From positions 1 through 64,000 of the forward strand of contig JANQQU010000064.1 of NCBI GenBank assembly GCA_028284905.1: 64,000 bases of DNA, written 5' to 3'. The translations under genes were made by a program, and so were the position numbers. Below, one piece after another: positions 15,337 through 24,754 of this stretch. The stretch's first letter is position 1. Each line of letters starts with the position of its first letter. A model generated the notes under the pieces. It worked only from the letters and a program-made list of their open reading frames with translations, did not search any database and was not told the origin of the DNA. This stretch comes from Calditrichia bacterium (GTDB lineage Bacteria; Calditrichota; Calditrichia; RBG-13-44-9; J075).

Positions 15337-18081
15337 TTAGAACATAAATCCCGCCCGCAGGTAAACACCATTCAAATCGTCCCCACTCATATAGGCGAGG
15401 CTCAACGTCTGCATTCTCCGTAGAAAGGAAACCCAAATTCCGCCACCAAAACCGGTGTGCCAGTCATCCGATGTGCTGAGATCGCCATCGAGAAAAACCC
15501 GTCCGGCATCGGCTGCGCCAAATACGCCGAATTCTCCGGGAACTAAAAGCTTCATTCTTGTTAAGCGAAAACGCAGTTCGGCATTTCCGAAAGCTGCGGC
15601 ATCTCCACCGAAACGATCCTGACGGAAACCGCGCAGGGTTTTCGGGCCACCGACATATGCTGCTTCATGAAAGGGGAATGTACCCCAAACTTTCTTTCCG
15701 CCAACGCGCAATGCCAGGGTTGGATCTGCAGGCATATTGGCAGAGAGATATGCTGCCGCCGTGCCACTGATATTTCCGAAGTTCGCGGCGACATCCCAGA
15801 GTTCCGGATAGAACACGCCATTAACATCGAAATGGACACCGCTTTTTGGGTTACCGGGATTATCCCGTGTATCGTATGTTAGCGCTCCCCGTACACCGGC
15901 TTGCCCGAATGTGCCGGTGCCATAAATGGCCTCATTAAAAGTGCCGATAAATCTATCAGTGTTATCTTCTGCGGGTGTGTTTGCATATTTAACCAGCGCA
16001 CCGATTTCCGCCGTCAGGTTTGAATAATGCTTATCCGCGCCTTCAGTGCCTCTGCTACCGATGCGGATACGAAAACCCGGTGTAAAAATAAATTCTTTCT
16101 GGTCGACTTCATAAAACTCTTTTGGCCGGGGAATCTCCGTACCATTGCCAAGTCCATGAAAGCGGATCACATTAATCCCTGAATATTCCAGATGAAGTTT
16201 CCCGTCAACCTTGTTCCAGAGGTCACGAAATGTGCCGGAATAGGCAATTAATGGCTCCGGTCCGTTACTGGCAATACCAGCGCTAATTTGATGGCGAGAG
16301 GCATACGGATATTTGCGATAGCCAAAATGCTCACGACCGTTTACAAAACCGACATAGGCACCGAGATCCGGGCTATAGTTAATGAGCGGATAAGTCAGCG
16401 ATTTATTTCCCCAGTCCAAAGAATAGCGATCCACAAAAGAACCACCGGGGGCAATGCGCTCGAAGGGAGTTTCGTTTACCTTCGCCCCTTTTCCTTTCTC
16501 GTAACTATTGTTCCCTTCTGCATCAAAAAACTGGGTTTTGCCACCGCCAGCCGAGGAAGCATTGACATAAGTGTCGTCCCCTGCGCCACCATTGATGCGT
16601 AATTTGATTTGCGCGTTCCCGCCTTTTATTTCTACCCGGTCGTTTCCACCTTGCAGGTAAAGCCGCACTTCCCGAGTTTCGTTGGGGAGAAAAGTTCTAT
16701 TGTAGAAAGGTGCCTCTCTGTTGCCATCATTTGCCAACACACCGACTTGCAGGGAAAGATTGCCATTGGCTAAGTGTTCCAGATCGACATACTCATCCCG
16801 ATTCGTTGTGGTTATTTCCGGCTCGCGGGAAATGAGCGCATAATATTTATCCGCGAAGGATTGCAGGTCATCCCGGCGATGTTTCAGGGCATCGGCTAAA
16901 AATGCACCGACGCGCTCATAAATCGGATCTGGCAAGGCTTTCACAGCATCGTCAATCACCTGATCTGTCCAGAGCCCCTGGCAAACCGTAACGGTGGAAT
17001 CCCAGACGCTTTTATCCATTCCGTTTAGAAATTCGCGGTCAATCTCCCAACCGTTGCGTGTAAGGCCTTTGTGGCCGGGGTAAGTCTCTTTAAAACGGAT
17101 AAAGCGCGGATAGGCCCGGCGGACCATCGCCATTACCAGACCATCATAATCGATAAAGGCCTGATCGCGGTCTTCCGGGATCGGTATCCAGGTAAATCCA
17201 TCACCCTTTGGATAACGGGCCCAGCGCCATTGCCCGGCATGGCGGTCTTTGTCGCCGATGAAGAAGTCAAATAGTTTTGCTTTGAGGAATGCCCGGGTAT
17301 CGATCTGGTTTATCGGCCCTTCATAAAGAATTGGCCAGAGCTTTTCTGTGCTGGTAATTTCCCGGGAATTGGCAAATCCCGGGGTATCGCCGGGGCCGTC
17401 CATTGGGTGGCGCTGCACGGCGCCGATCAATCCGGCGTATTGCTCACGGAATTTTCCCAGCCATTCCGCATCGTCAGGAATAACTACCATCGTCTGTTTG
17501 GTAAAGAGAATACCGGTTGCTTCCATCAACTCATCAACGACCAGACCGGCGGTCGGTAATTGGGAGCTGATCATATCTTTGACGACTTCTTCCACCAGGG
17601 TATTGCGCAGGACGTCATCGAGCCGTTTCGTAGGGTCTTTGTCCAGTGAACGAACGGTATATCCGTGGCCATCTGCACCGGTACATTGCAGCGAGATAGA
17701 CTGACCAAAGCCGCCGGTTCGAAATGGCTTAATCCCGCCACCAATGTTTTTATAGTCGAGCACTGATACTTCGATCGGCATATTCCAGAGATCACGATAA
17801 TTACTGCCGTAGAGCCAGCGGCTGAAAGCGTTGCTCTGAAAGCGTTTTCCGGGCGTCACTGTATGGGTCGTCGCACCAGCAGGGGGAATCGATCGATGAA
17901 TATGTGGGCCCTGGGGAGGAATTACTTCATCATCCTGGGCAACTGTAAAAGCCGTCATGCCAAGCAATATGGTGGCAGCAATAAGAAAGAGATTACCTTT
18001 CCATAAAGATCCTATAGTCGCATTTGCATTTTTTTTGAAAGCGTTGGATGAATAGACCGGGGCTTTGTTCATAGTTAACAA
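15337..18081 (-). CDS. Kinase-like domain fused to Omp85/BamA-type outer membrane barrel
   Basis: A 914-residue exported protein with a signal segment near residues 25-48. Residues about 95-425 resemble a protein-kinase/HipA/Fam20-like fold. A Gly-rich GGFGQSISLQ precedes VRSLDKDP (candidate ATP-binding Lys), followed by IGDKDRHAGQWRW (DRHxxQ in place of DRHxxN) and IPEDRDQAF (metal-binding Asp). A GGAGDD stretch lies near 505. The last about 350 residues form a D15/BamA-like barrel containing YVGGPKTLRGFRQDRFGG. The TTG at 18081 is 6 nt after GGAGGAG, while the first ATG (18072) is 15 nt away, so TTG is the better start. Related barrel proteins in Bacteroidota carry a similar N-terminal region, of unproven activity. 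Confidence 0.72.
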   Translation of the reverse strand: MLTMNKAPVYSSNAFKKNANATIGSLWKGNLFLIAATILLGMTAFTVAQDDEVIPPQGPHIHRSIPPAGATTHTVTPGKRFQSNAFSRWLYGSNYRDLWNMPIEVSVLDYKNIGGGIKPFRTGGFGQSISLQCTGADGHGYTVRSLDKDPTKRLDDVLRNTLVEEVVKDMISSQLPTAGLVVDELMEATGILFTKQTMVVIPDDAEWLGKFREQYAGLIGAVQRHPMDGPGDTPGFANSREITSTEKLWPILYEGPINQIDTRAFLKAKLFDFFIGDKDRHAGQWRWARYPKGDGFTWIPIPEDRDQAFIDYDGLVMAMVRRAYPRFIRFKETYPGHKGLTRNGWEIDREFLNGMDKSVWDSTVTVCQGLWTDQVIDDAVKALPDPIYERVGAFLADALKHRRDDLQSFADKYYALISREPEITTTNRDEYVDLEHLANGNLSLQVGVLANDGNREAPFYNRTFLPNETREVRLYLQGGNDRVEIKGGNAQIKLRINGGAGDDTYVNASSAGGGKTQFFDAEGNNSYEKGKGAKVNETPFERIAPGGSFVDRYSLDWGNKSLTYPLINYSPDLGAYVGFVNGREHFGYRKYPYASRHQISAGIASNGPEPLIAYSGTFRDLWNKVDGKLHLEYSGINVIRFHGLGNGTEIPRPKEFYEVDQKEFIFTPGFRIRIGSRGTEGADKHYSNLTAEIGALVKYANTPAEDNTDRFIGTFNEAIYGTGTFGQAGVRGALTYDTRDNPGNPKSGVHFDVNGVFYPELWDVAANFGNISGTAAAYLSANMPADPTLALRVGGKKVWGTFPFHEAAYVGGPKTLRGFRQDRFGGDAAAFGNAELRFRLTRMKLLVPGEFGVFGAADAGRVFLDGDLSTSDDWHTGFGGGIWVSFLRRMQTLSLAYMSGDDLNGVYLRAGFMF

Positions 18082-18368
18082 TTGGCGCTCCTCCTCATAA
18101 GGCTCAACATGTTAGAATAATCTCTAAATGTAATAAAACCGGCGGAAATCGACAACTTTGCAACTGAAATTGCAGAAGAATGAAAAAAGGAAGCAGTATG
18201 ATCAAGGAAAGATTGGAGATTGATAGTAAAATCCCTACGGCTTGAATTCCCTTCGAGCTAATTTTCAAATTAAAAAAGACTAATGCGTGGCGTTTTTCTA
18301 TTTCCCTTTTTTGTTTTGTCAGTAGCTGAAGGAGAAGAGAAAGGAGAAAACACTTCGGAAAATGTTTT

Positions 18369-19706
18369 TCATCGAACCAGGAGCATCTTGCGGATTTGCA
18401 GAAAATTACCGGAGGTCATCCGATAGAAATAGATGCCCGCAGCCACCGGGTGGCCAAACTCATTCATCCCGTCCCAATCGACGATATAATCCCCCACCGC
18501 CCGATGCTCTTTTAGCAGCGTCTTAACCAAGCGTCCACTGATGTCGTATATTTGCAATTGCACCAACCCGGACACCGGCATCTGAAATCCGATATGCGTA
18601 ACAGGATTGAAGGGATTGGGATAATTCTGTTGCAATATAAAACTGTCGGACATCCCGTTGTTTTCCCGTACTCCGATGGCCAGGGCAGTCTGTGTATCCA
18701 GCAAAAAACCTTCGATCCGCCCATTGGTGCTATTGTAGCCATGTCCGACGATATAGCGGCCGTCGCCGGAAATATCACGAGCGCTGTAGAGCAAGGAACC
18801 GTCCATCAGCAGGGCATTATAAACCGAATCCAGGATTTCTATCCCGCCTTCGACTGTCCAGCGAATAGCCTGGAGGCCTACGCTCCCGACAACAATGCTG
18901 CCGTCCGCAGAGCTATTATTGGCAATACTTTGCATAGGCGTGCCAATACCTCCCATCCCGTTAGCCGCCGTCCAGCGGTAAGCAATACTGTTGAAATTTT
19001 CGTCCGCGGCCCGGCCGACGACCACTGTTCCATCCGCCGATACTCTACCGCGACCGGTGGGTAACCCCATAAAGGTGCCAAGGTCCAGCATTGTTTGACC
19101 CTCCAGGCGGAAGGCGCGATTGAGCTGATCGATATTGAGGCTGCCGCCGGAAATCACTGTCCCATCAGCAGAAACCCCGAATGCCCAGCTCTCATCTCCC
19201 CCGAGGGTGCCCAGATCGTTGATGCCGTTTTCCCAACTTACTGCGCGGAAGAAACCGGCAGAATCCTCGGCCGCACCAACAATTACTGCCCCGTTGCCCG
19301 AAATGGCAAAGGCCCTGCTTTCCAAACCACCGAGTGTTCCCAGATCTATCATTGTCCCATCCTGCCAGCGGAATGCCCGTGGCAGGCTGTCCGTTGTCTC
19401 CGCCCAGCCAACCAACACTTCACCATTGTCGCTGAGCCCGCTAGCATCGGAACCGGGGCCGCCGAAAGTGCCTAAATCTGTCATCACCCCGTTTGCCCAG
19501 CGAAACGCGTGTTTATAAGTAGTGACACCATCGCCGAATCGCCCTGCCACTACCGCGCCATCCCCCGATACCGCATTGGCGGTGCTAGAACCGTAGCCCG
19601 GTGGGCTTAACCAGGTCAAAGTTTGTGTGTTACCGATTTCCAGAATCCCCAGTAACAGCAGCGAAAAAATTGCCCCAATAATGCCATTAAATATTAAATC
19701 TCTCAT
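18369..19706 (-). CDS. Secreted HAF-repeat protein with C-terminal sorting domain
   Basis: A 445-residue secreted protein with an N-terminal hydrophobic signal segment. About six repeats of the HAF type (FRWANGVMTDLGTFGG, FRWQDGTMIDLGTLGG, VSWENGINDLGTLGG) alternate with GNGAVIVG/DGTVVVGRA strands over about residues 35-320, suggesting a beta-propeller-like fold. The last about 85 residues (LQQNYPNPFNPVTHIGFQMP ... YFYRMTSGNF) match the FlgD-like/type-IX-secretion-type C-terminal domain. The ATG at 19706 has GGGAG 9 nt upstream, while the upstream in-frame ATG at 19739 has none. The function is unknown. Confidence 0.83.
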   Translation of the reverse strand: MRDLIFNGIIGAIFSLLLLGILEIGNTQTLTWLSPPGYGSSTANAVSGDGAVVAGRFGDGVTTYKHAFRWANGVMTDLGTFGGPGSDASGLSDNGEVLVGWAETTDSLPRAFRWQDGTMIDLGTLGGLESRAFAISGNGAVIVGAAEDSAGFFRAVSWENGINDLGTLGGDESWAFGVSADGTVISGGSLNIDQLNRAFRLEGQTMLDLGTFMGLPTGRGRVSADGTVVVGRAADENFNSIAYRWTAANGMGGIGTPMQSIANNSSADGSIVVGSVGLQAIRWTVEGGIEILDSVYNALLMDGSLLYSARDISGDGRYIVGHGYNSTNGRIEGFLLDTQTALAIGVRENNGMSDSFILQQNYPNPFNPVTHIGFQMPVSGLVQLQIYDISGRLVKTLLKEHRAVGDYIVDWDGMNEFGHPVAAGIYFYRMTSGNFLQIRKMLLVR

Positions 19707-19758
19707 CCAACAATGCTCCCATAGACCTTTATACGGCATTTTTTTGTTGCTTTTTGTC

Positions 19759-20427
19759 CTAGTGTGCCTCTGAGGAATTGACCTTAATTTTCGCCGTAAA
19801 ACCGTTTGTTCCCGAATGCTCGAAAGTCTCTTGTTCGCTCTCGTGCTTCAGCAGGATCGTTTTATACTGGACATGATCAAGAAACGGAGGCGCCGGGAAG
19901 CTCGGCGCCGGTAGATTGGCAATACTGATGGTTTCGCCATTTTGCCCGCGCATCATCTGGATGTGGGCGGTTGTGTTCGGCGTTGAGACTTTAAACGATC
20001 CTTCTGCCTGCTCGATAGAAATTGGCACGTTTTGCACTTCGACGACATTCTCAATTGCGAAGAACTTCTCGAAAGTTGGTAAGAACTTAACCACCGCCTT
20101 GGTCTGCTCGGCGCTAGCGCTTTCATCGACATAAAACTTGATCCAGTTTCCACCGCGATAAACGGCCAGCACCTTGACGTCATCGAGAATGACATCTTCA
20201 AAGCTGGCTTTGTCGATATTGATCAGCGTGACGCCTTCGCAAAATCCGAGCGTTGGTGCCGATCCGAACAAACAGGGGCAGGCGGGGGCACAACAACAAG
20301 CGTCCATATAAGCCGCTTGAATCGACCACTCTGTATTGCTGACGCCCGGTTCAGCCCGATCGGACATCAGTTGACCAAATAACAATGCAATAAAAACGAG
20401 CAGAAAAGCAAAAATCCATGGTTTCAT
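19759..20427 (-). CDS. DUF1326-domain secreted protein
   Basis: A 222-residue protein with an N-terminal signal/anchor (MKPWIFAFLLVFIALLFG) and the DUF1326 signature near residues 34-56: WSIQAAYMDACCCAPACPCLFGSAP, a Cys-rich segment that may bind metal. The rest follows the family pattern (GNWIKFYVDESASAEQTKAV, NVPISIEQAEGSFKV, PSFPAPPFLDHVQYKT). The biochemical role of the family is unknown. The ATG at 20427 follows GGGAG, whereas the longer frame start lacks a ribosome binding site. It is divergent from the sigma-54 activator. Confidence 0.82.
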   Translation of the reverse strand: MKPWIFAFLLVFIALLFGQLMSDRAEPGVSNTEWSIQAAYMDACCCAPACPCLFGSAPTLGFCEGVTLINIDKASFEDVILDDVKVLAVYRGGNWIKFYVDESASAEQTKAVVKFLPTFEKFFAIENVVEVQNVPISIEQAEGSFKVSTPNTTAHIQMMRGQNGETISIANLPAPSFPAPPFLDHVQYKTILLKHESEQETFEHSGTNGFTAKIKVNSSEAH

Positions 20428-20691
20428 AGCGATCTCCCTGGTTTTGGATTTCTGGGCGTAACGTCTTACATTCACTTAATCAGTAGTCGGTGCTACGATG
20501 TTCTCTTAGCTATTCGATGAGCGCCCTAAAGCAGTGTTTTAATAAGTTTAACATTTTTGCATCAGTTAAGCAAAATTACCCGAGAATAATTGATCCTTTT
20601 AATGTGCAGCGGTCGATGACAATTTTAAATTTGCCTAAAACTTTAATCGTTTGAAATGTCGCCAATGTATTATTCTTAAGGAATTTATAAC

Positions 20692-22629
20692 ATGGGAAAA
20701 TCCGAGCAAAATTTCTCTGAGAATCTCGATCAGAATGCCGCTTTACGTATGATCTTGGAGGGGACGGCCTCCCAGACCGGGGAACAGTTTTTTGCTGCAC
20801 TGGTGGAAAATTTAGCGAAAGCGCTAAACACTAAAGGGGCCTGGATAAGCGAGTATTTTGAAGAAGTGCAACGGCTGCGGGTGTTAGCTTTCTGGTTCGA
20901 TGAACAGATTGAAGATCCTTTCGAATATGATGTCGCCGGAACACCCTGCGAAAAGGTTCTTGAAAGCGATGACTTACAATTATACTCTGATAACCTGAGC
21001 GGACTCTTCCCGGACGACCCATATTTGGAACCATTCGGCGCTGTCAGTTACATGGGGGTGCCGTTGTTGGATGTTGATGGAAAAATACTGGGCCATCTGG
21101 CGGTTCAGGATTCAAATCCAATGCCGGAAGAGTCCCGCAATCTTGATCTTTTCAAAATATTTGCTGCCCGCGCCGCTGCCGAATTACAGCGCCTCCGTGC
21201 TGAATGTGATATCCGGGAACGAGAAGAGAAACTCGGCCGGTTGGTAGATAGCGCCATGGATGCTATTATTGAAATTGATCGTGATTTTAAAATCACGCGT
21301 GTTAATGCGGCGACTGAAAAGGTTTTCAAATGTACGAACGATGAGCTCATCGGTGAAGATTTTCAACGCTTTTTAACCCCGGCAAGCCATGAAAAACTTA
21401 CTTCTCTAATTGAAACATTGAATTCACGATCGGAAGGCCAGCGTTATTTGTGGATTCCGGGAGGCCTGGAGGCACTATGTGAGGACGGCAAAGTTTTCCC
21501 GGCCGAAGCGACACTCTCTCATTTTGAAATGCACCGTGAGTCTTTTTATACCCTGATTCTCCGGAACGTAAATGAGCGAATGGCAGCAGAGGAGAAGATT
21601 CGTGAACTGACCGTAGAAGCGGAATATCTCCGGGAAGAGATTAAGGCATTGCACAATTTTGATGAGATTATCGGCCAGTGTAAACCGCTTCTGGAAGTGT
21701 TGCGCGATGTTGAGCAGGTAGCGGATACCGAGGCTACAGTGTTAATCCTCGGTGAGACCGGTACCGGTAAGGAAGTTATTGCCCGGGCTGTTCATGGGGC
21801 CAGTCAGCGAAAGGGCAAACCCCTTATCAGAGTGAATTGTCCTGCGATACCCGCTTCCCTTATTGAAAGTGAATTTTTTGGGCATGAGAAAGGGGCTTTT
21901 ACCGGTGCAACGGCTAAACGAGACGGCCGGTTTACGCTGGCAGACGGGGGCACCATCTTTCTTGATGAAGTCGGTGAATTACCGCTAGACCTTCAGGTTA
22001 AACTACTGCGTGTTTTGCAGGAGGGAGAGTTTGAAGCGGTTGGCAGTTCGCAAACCAGACAGGTTGATGTGCGGGTGATTGCAGCTACAAACCGCGACCT
22101 TTTTCAGGAAGTTCAGGAAGGGAAATTCCGGGAGGATTTATATTATCGGCTAAATGTGTTTCCGATTAAAGTTCCCCCCTTGCGTGACCGCGGTAATGAT
22201 ATCGATTTGCTGGCAGCATCTTTTGCAGAGAAATTTGCCCACAAATTAGGTCGCTCTCTCGAGCCGCTTTCGCAAAGTGATTTTCAGCGGTTGAAAGCCT
22301 ATGACTGGCCTGGTAATGTACGGGAATTACAGAACGTTATTGAGCGTGCTGTTATCACCTCTCGTGATGGGCGCTTAAATTTGAACCGGGCTCTGCCGGA
22401 AACTGGAAAAGATGCACTGCCGAGCGCTACGGATTCCAGCAGTGGAATTGACAATCGCATCCACACCGCCCATGAGCTTCTCCAACTAGAGCGGGAAAAC
22501 ATTATTCGCGCGTTAAAAAGCTGTAACTGGAAAGTGGCCGGAGAAAAAGGGGCGGCGAGCCTTTTAGGTATCCCATCCTCCACATTAAGCTCTCGTATGA
22601 AAACGCTGGACATTAAACGTCCGAATTAG
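20692..22629 (+). CDS. Sigma-54 activator with GAF-PAS-AAA+-Fis HTH domains
   Basis: A 645-residue bacterial enhancer-binding protein. GAF-like residues 10-165; PAS at about 180-290 ([24 protein letters not shown]); AAA+ domain at about 330-560; Fis-type HTH at the end ([19 protein letters not shown]). Walker A GETGTGKE is near residue 354, the sigma-54 contact motif GAFTGA near 400, Walker [11 protein letters not shown] near 418. There is no phospho-receiver domain, so it probably senses a ligand or redox state through GAF/PAS. AAGGA precedes the start. A sigma-54 promoter and a palindromic site lie just downstream, so the two unknown genes that follow are its likely targets. Confidence 0.9.
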   Translation: MGKSEQNFSENLDQNAALRMILEGTASQTGEQFFAALVENLAKALNTKGAWISEYFEEVQRLRVLAFWFDEQIEDPFEYDVAGTPCEKVLESDDLQLYSDNLSGLFPDDPYLEPFGAVSYMGVPLLDVDGKILGHLAVQDSNPMPEESRNLDLFKIFAARAAAELQRLRAECDIREREEKLGRLVDSAMDAIIEIDRDFKITRVNAATEKVFKCTNDELIGEDFQRFLTPASHEKLTSLIETLNSRSEGQRYLWIPGGLEALCEDGKVFPAEATLSHFEMHRESFYTLILRNVNERMAAEEKIRELTVEAEYLREEIKALHNFDEIIGQCKPLLEVLRDVEQVADTEATVLILGETGTGKEVIARAVHGASQRKGKPLIRVNCPAIPASLIESEFFGHEKGAFTGATAKRDGRFTLADGGTIFLDEVGELPLDLQVKLLRVLQEGEFEAVGSSQTRQVDVRVIAATNRDLFQEVQEGKFREDLYYRLNVFPIKVPPLRDRGNDIDLLAASFAEKFAHKLGRSLEPLSQSDFQRLKAYDWPGNVRELQNVIERAVITSRDGRLNLNRALPETGKDALPSATDSSSGIDNRIHTAHELLQLERENIIRALKSCNWKVAGEKGAASLLGIPSSTLSSRMKTLDIKRPN

Positions 22630-22753
22630 CATCACCATTAAAGCATTTCTTTCACCCTCGGTAATTGTTATACCCATCCGGTTTTTGACAATACTCATCT
22701 ACTGTTTTAACTTTGATTCCCACCTGCACTGTTTGCCAAATTTAGCAATTTTC

Positions 22754-22790
22754 ACTTACGAGATTTCGTAAGTTACGAAATCTCGTAAGT
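22754..22790. promoter_or_regulatory. 37-bp perfect palindrome, probable activator-binding site
   Basis: Two 18-bp arms flank a single central base (22772): ACTTACGAGATTTCGTAA and its exact reverse complement. Each arm is itself a near-palindrome (TTACGARATYTCGTAA), so the site offers two dimer sites in tandem. Its centre is about 86 bp upstream of the -24 element, a usual enhancer distance for sigma-54 activators. The lack of a U-run makes a terminator role for the activator gene less likely. Confidence 0.75.
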
Positions 22791-22857
22791 AATTTCCTTT
22801 GATTAAAAATCTCCCAAGTGCCTGTTTCTGCTTAGTATAAGCGTGCAAGGTTTCTGT

Positions 22858-22873
22858 TGGCACGCACCCTGCT
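22858..22873 (+). promoter_or_regulatory. Sigma-54 (-24/-12) promoter
   Basis: The sequence TGGCACGCACCCTGCT matches the consensus TGGCACG-N4-TTGCW except for one base (CTGC for TTGC). GG at 22859-22860 and GC at 22871-22872 are separated by exactly 10 nt. It lies 42 nt before the start codon at 22915 and downstream of the palindrome at 22754-22790. Confidence 0.8.
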
Positions 22874-22914
22874 TTATACCTCCTCGAATGCAATAATCTG
22901 AAAGGAAAAATTCA

Positions 22915-23904
22915 ATGAAGCATCGAGGAGATTGTAATCTAATGAAGCGGCATCAACATCGTTTCAACTCAGTCGTCATTCTGGCTGTTATATTTCATGT
23001 CATTTATCCCATCTTAAATCCACTGAACCTGAATGCAGAAGATTACCCCGGTAATTCGACAGTTAGCATCACTCGGAATCAGGTTGCCTTGGAGAAAACG
23101 ATCGCCGTAAATCAAGATTGGTTTAATAGCCCCGCCTTTAAAAACATGATCCAAACGCATGATCAATTTCTGCCGGAGTTTACCAGGTGGCGCGCTTTGT
23201 TCGCCAGGCATGCTGATACTATAGCGAGATTGATAAAAACTTTTCCGAACAGTGGAAACTTGAGTGAAGATCATTTGCGTCAGATCGTAGCCAATCCGGA
23301 GAAAATGTTCGACAGCCTGGAAAATAAAAATGTCTTCGCTCCCTGGACAAATCGTTGGTCCGGGAAGTGGAGCAACGGCGCAGCGCAGTACCATATCTGG
23401 GATACGACGAGAATCATCAATGGAAGGATGATTCAACCGGTAACCCTCTCGGAAAATTCTTTTATCAATGCCTGCTGTGTGGAAAGAAATATACGTAGCC
23501 GCAATACCGATATCGCCATCAACCTTTACAGCCGTCAGTATGGAATTACCGGATGGGTTTCAAAAAATCAGCACCAACGCATCGAACTGCCGCATATCGG
23601 CTACCTGGTAAATGACAGCACCCTGCTGTGGATTTGCCAAATCAAATCGCCCGGAGAACTATCTGCACCCGGAAATCGCTGGTTTGTTTTTTTGGAAACA
23701 GTGAATAATTCAGCAATCCCAAGGGAATACCACATATTCGGTCAGCCGGTTTTTATCACGGAAACATTTGGCGTGGAGGCCAGCGAATACGGGATGCATC
23801 ATGGTGTCTACTATTCAACCAAAGCACCTACTGCGAGGAGCCTGCAGGATGGTGCAGATAAAAAGATTGGTTTGATCCCAGATATAGGCCCGGGGAAAGT
23901 TTAA
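22915..23904 (+). CDS. Unknown exported protein, sigma-54 controlled
   Basis: A 329-residue protein with no family I recognise. A hydrophobic segment near residues 17-38 (SVVILAVIFHVIYPILNPLNL) suggests export or one membrane anchor. The remainder is soluble with many aromatic residues; a CC pair occurs in SFINACCVERN near residue 187. AGGA precedes the ATG at 22915; an in-frame ATG at 22942 also has GAGGAG upstream and may be used. It follows a clear -24/-12 promoter and is probably cotranscribed with the next gene, 71 bp downstream. Confidence 0.7.
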   Translation: MKHRGDCNLMKRHQHRFNSVVILAVIFHVIYPILNPLNLNAEDYPGNSTVSITRNQVALEKTIAVNQDWFNSPAFKNMIQTHDQFLPEFTRWRALFARHADTIARLIKTFPNSGNLSEDHLRQIVANPEKMFDSLENKNVFAPWTNRWSGKWSNGAAQYHIWDTTRIINGRMIQPVTLSENSFINACCVERNIRSRNTDIAINLYSRQYGITGWVSKNQHQRIELPHIGYLVNDSTLLWICQIKSPGELSAPGNRWFVFLETVNNSAIPREYHIFGQPVFITETFGVEASEYGMHHGVYYSTKAPTARSLQDGADKKIGLIPDIGPGKV

Positions 23905-23975
23905 AATTTTTGAGGCAAGGATACAAACCTTAGCAGAAAAACTTAAAACTATCGAAAGTAAAAAGGAGCAGTAAA

Positions 23976-24482
23976 ATGCCAAAAAGAACAACCGCACATA
24001 ACAGACAAAGAGAACTTTTCGCAGACCTGGCAAATATGCAGGGAATAGTGCTAACAGCTAAAAGTGGAGATTCGGTATCAATGAATATTCATGGCGCTTT
24101 TGAGTTATTTGACAAACACTGGTATACGGAAGATCATTTGCCCAGGGAAACAATGCTGGCGTTAAAGACGGATACACCGACGCCACCGACAAGTGAACCA
24201 GCCGTCCACTTTCATGTGGATTGGAATGAGGTCAAATGGGCAAGAATTCAGCCGCGCCGTCTTAAGCTAATAAATATGGATTATGAAATTGTGTTTTGCT
24301 CCGAGAAGCATGCGTCAACGAGGATATTCTGGTTTTACCTGCCGGAAGGTCTTGATGTTCAACTGTTCAGGGCAAAGTGGGGAGAGGACTGGATTAATCT
24401 ATTGCAAGAAAGTAACTACGGCCTTGAAATTAACAATTTTGAAAACATACAAATTGAAAAACAATTTTCAGAAATTTTCTAG
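23976..24482 (+). CDS. Unknown soluble protein, second gene of sigma-54 operon
   Basis: A 168-residue protein with no recognised domain, signal peptide or membrane segment. The N-terminus (MPKRTTAHNRQRELFADLANMQ) is basic. AAGGAG lies upstream at good spacing. It ends 41 bp before a long perfect hairpin terminator, which closes the two-gene unit. Its location after the sigma-54 promoter suggests induction under the same signal as its neighbour. Confidence 0.65.
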   Translation: MPKRTTAHNRQRELFADLANMQGIVLTAKSGDSVSMNIHGAFELFDKHWYTEDHLPRETMLALKTDTPTPPTSEPAVHFHVDWNEVKWARIQPRRLKLINMDYEIVFCSEKHASTRIFWFYLPEGLDVQLFRAKWGEDWINLLQESNYGLEINNFENIQIEKQFSEIF

Positions 24483-24523
24483 GCGTTATTTTTTGATTGT
24501 CTGGATGTAGAAATGAGCCAATA

Positions 24524-24565
24524 AAAAACAAAGGCTGATAATTATAATTATCAGCCTTTGTTTTT
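24524..24565. terminator. Bidirectional intrinsic terminator
   Basis: A perfect 42-bp palindrome with A-run on the left and T-run on the right, so either transcript gives a hairpin ending in U residues. It serves the unknown gene ending at 24482 (+) and the tRNA-Leu gene (-). Confidence 0.92.
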
Positions 24566-24566
24566 G

Positions 24567-24650
24567 TACCGAGGGCGGGATTCGAACCCGCACGTCCTAA
24601 CGGACACTAGACCCTGAACCTAGCGCGTCTGCCAGTTCCGCCACCTCGGC
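24567..24650 (-). tRNA. tRNA-Leu (anticodon CAG)
   Basis: An 84-nt leucine-type tRNA with a long variable arm. The acceptor starts GCCGAGG and closes with CCTCGGT (one G-U pair) plus discriminator A. The D-arm GGCGGAACTGGCAGACGC and T-arm GGGTTCGAATCCC are standard. The anticodon CAG lies at 24614-24616, read on the minus strand. The 3' CCA is not encoded. It closely resembles E. coli tRNA-Leu(CAG) in outline. Confidence 0.97.
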
Positions 24651-24669
24651 AATCGTTCAGAGCGCCGTA

Positions 24670-24698
24670 AATATAATTTCCCGTTAATAGGGAAGCAA
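24670..24698 (-). promoter_or_regulatory. Sigma-70 promoter of tRNA-Leu
   Basis: On the minus strand, TTGCTT (24693-24698) and TATATT (24670-24675) are separated by 17 bp. The -10 box lies about 20 nt before the first base of the tRNA. Confidence 0.75.
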
Positions 24699-24718
24699 GT
24701 AAATAATTAAGCCGTTTT

Positions 24719-24753
<35 letters not shown>

Positions 24754-24754
24754 G

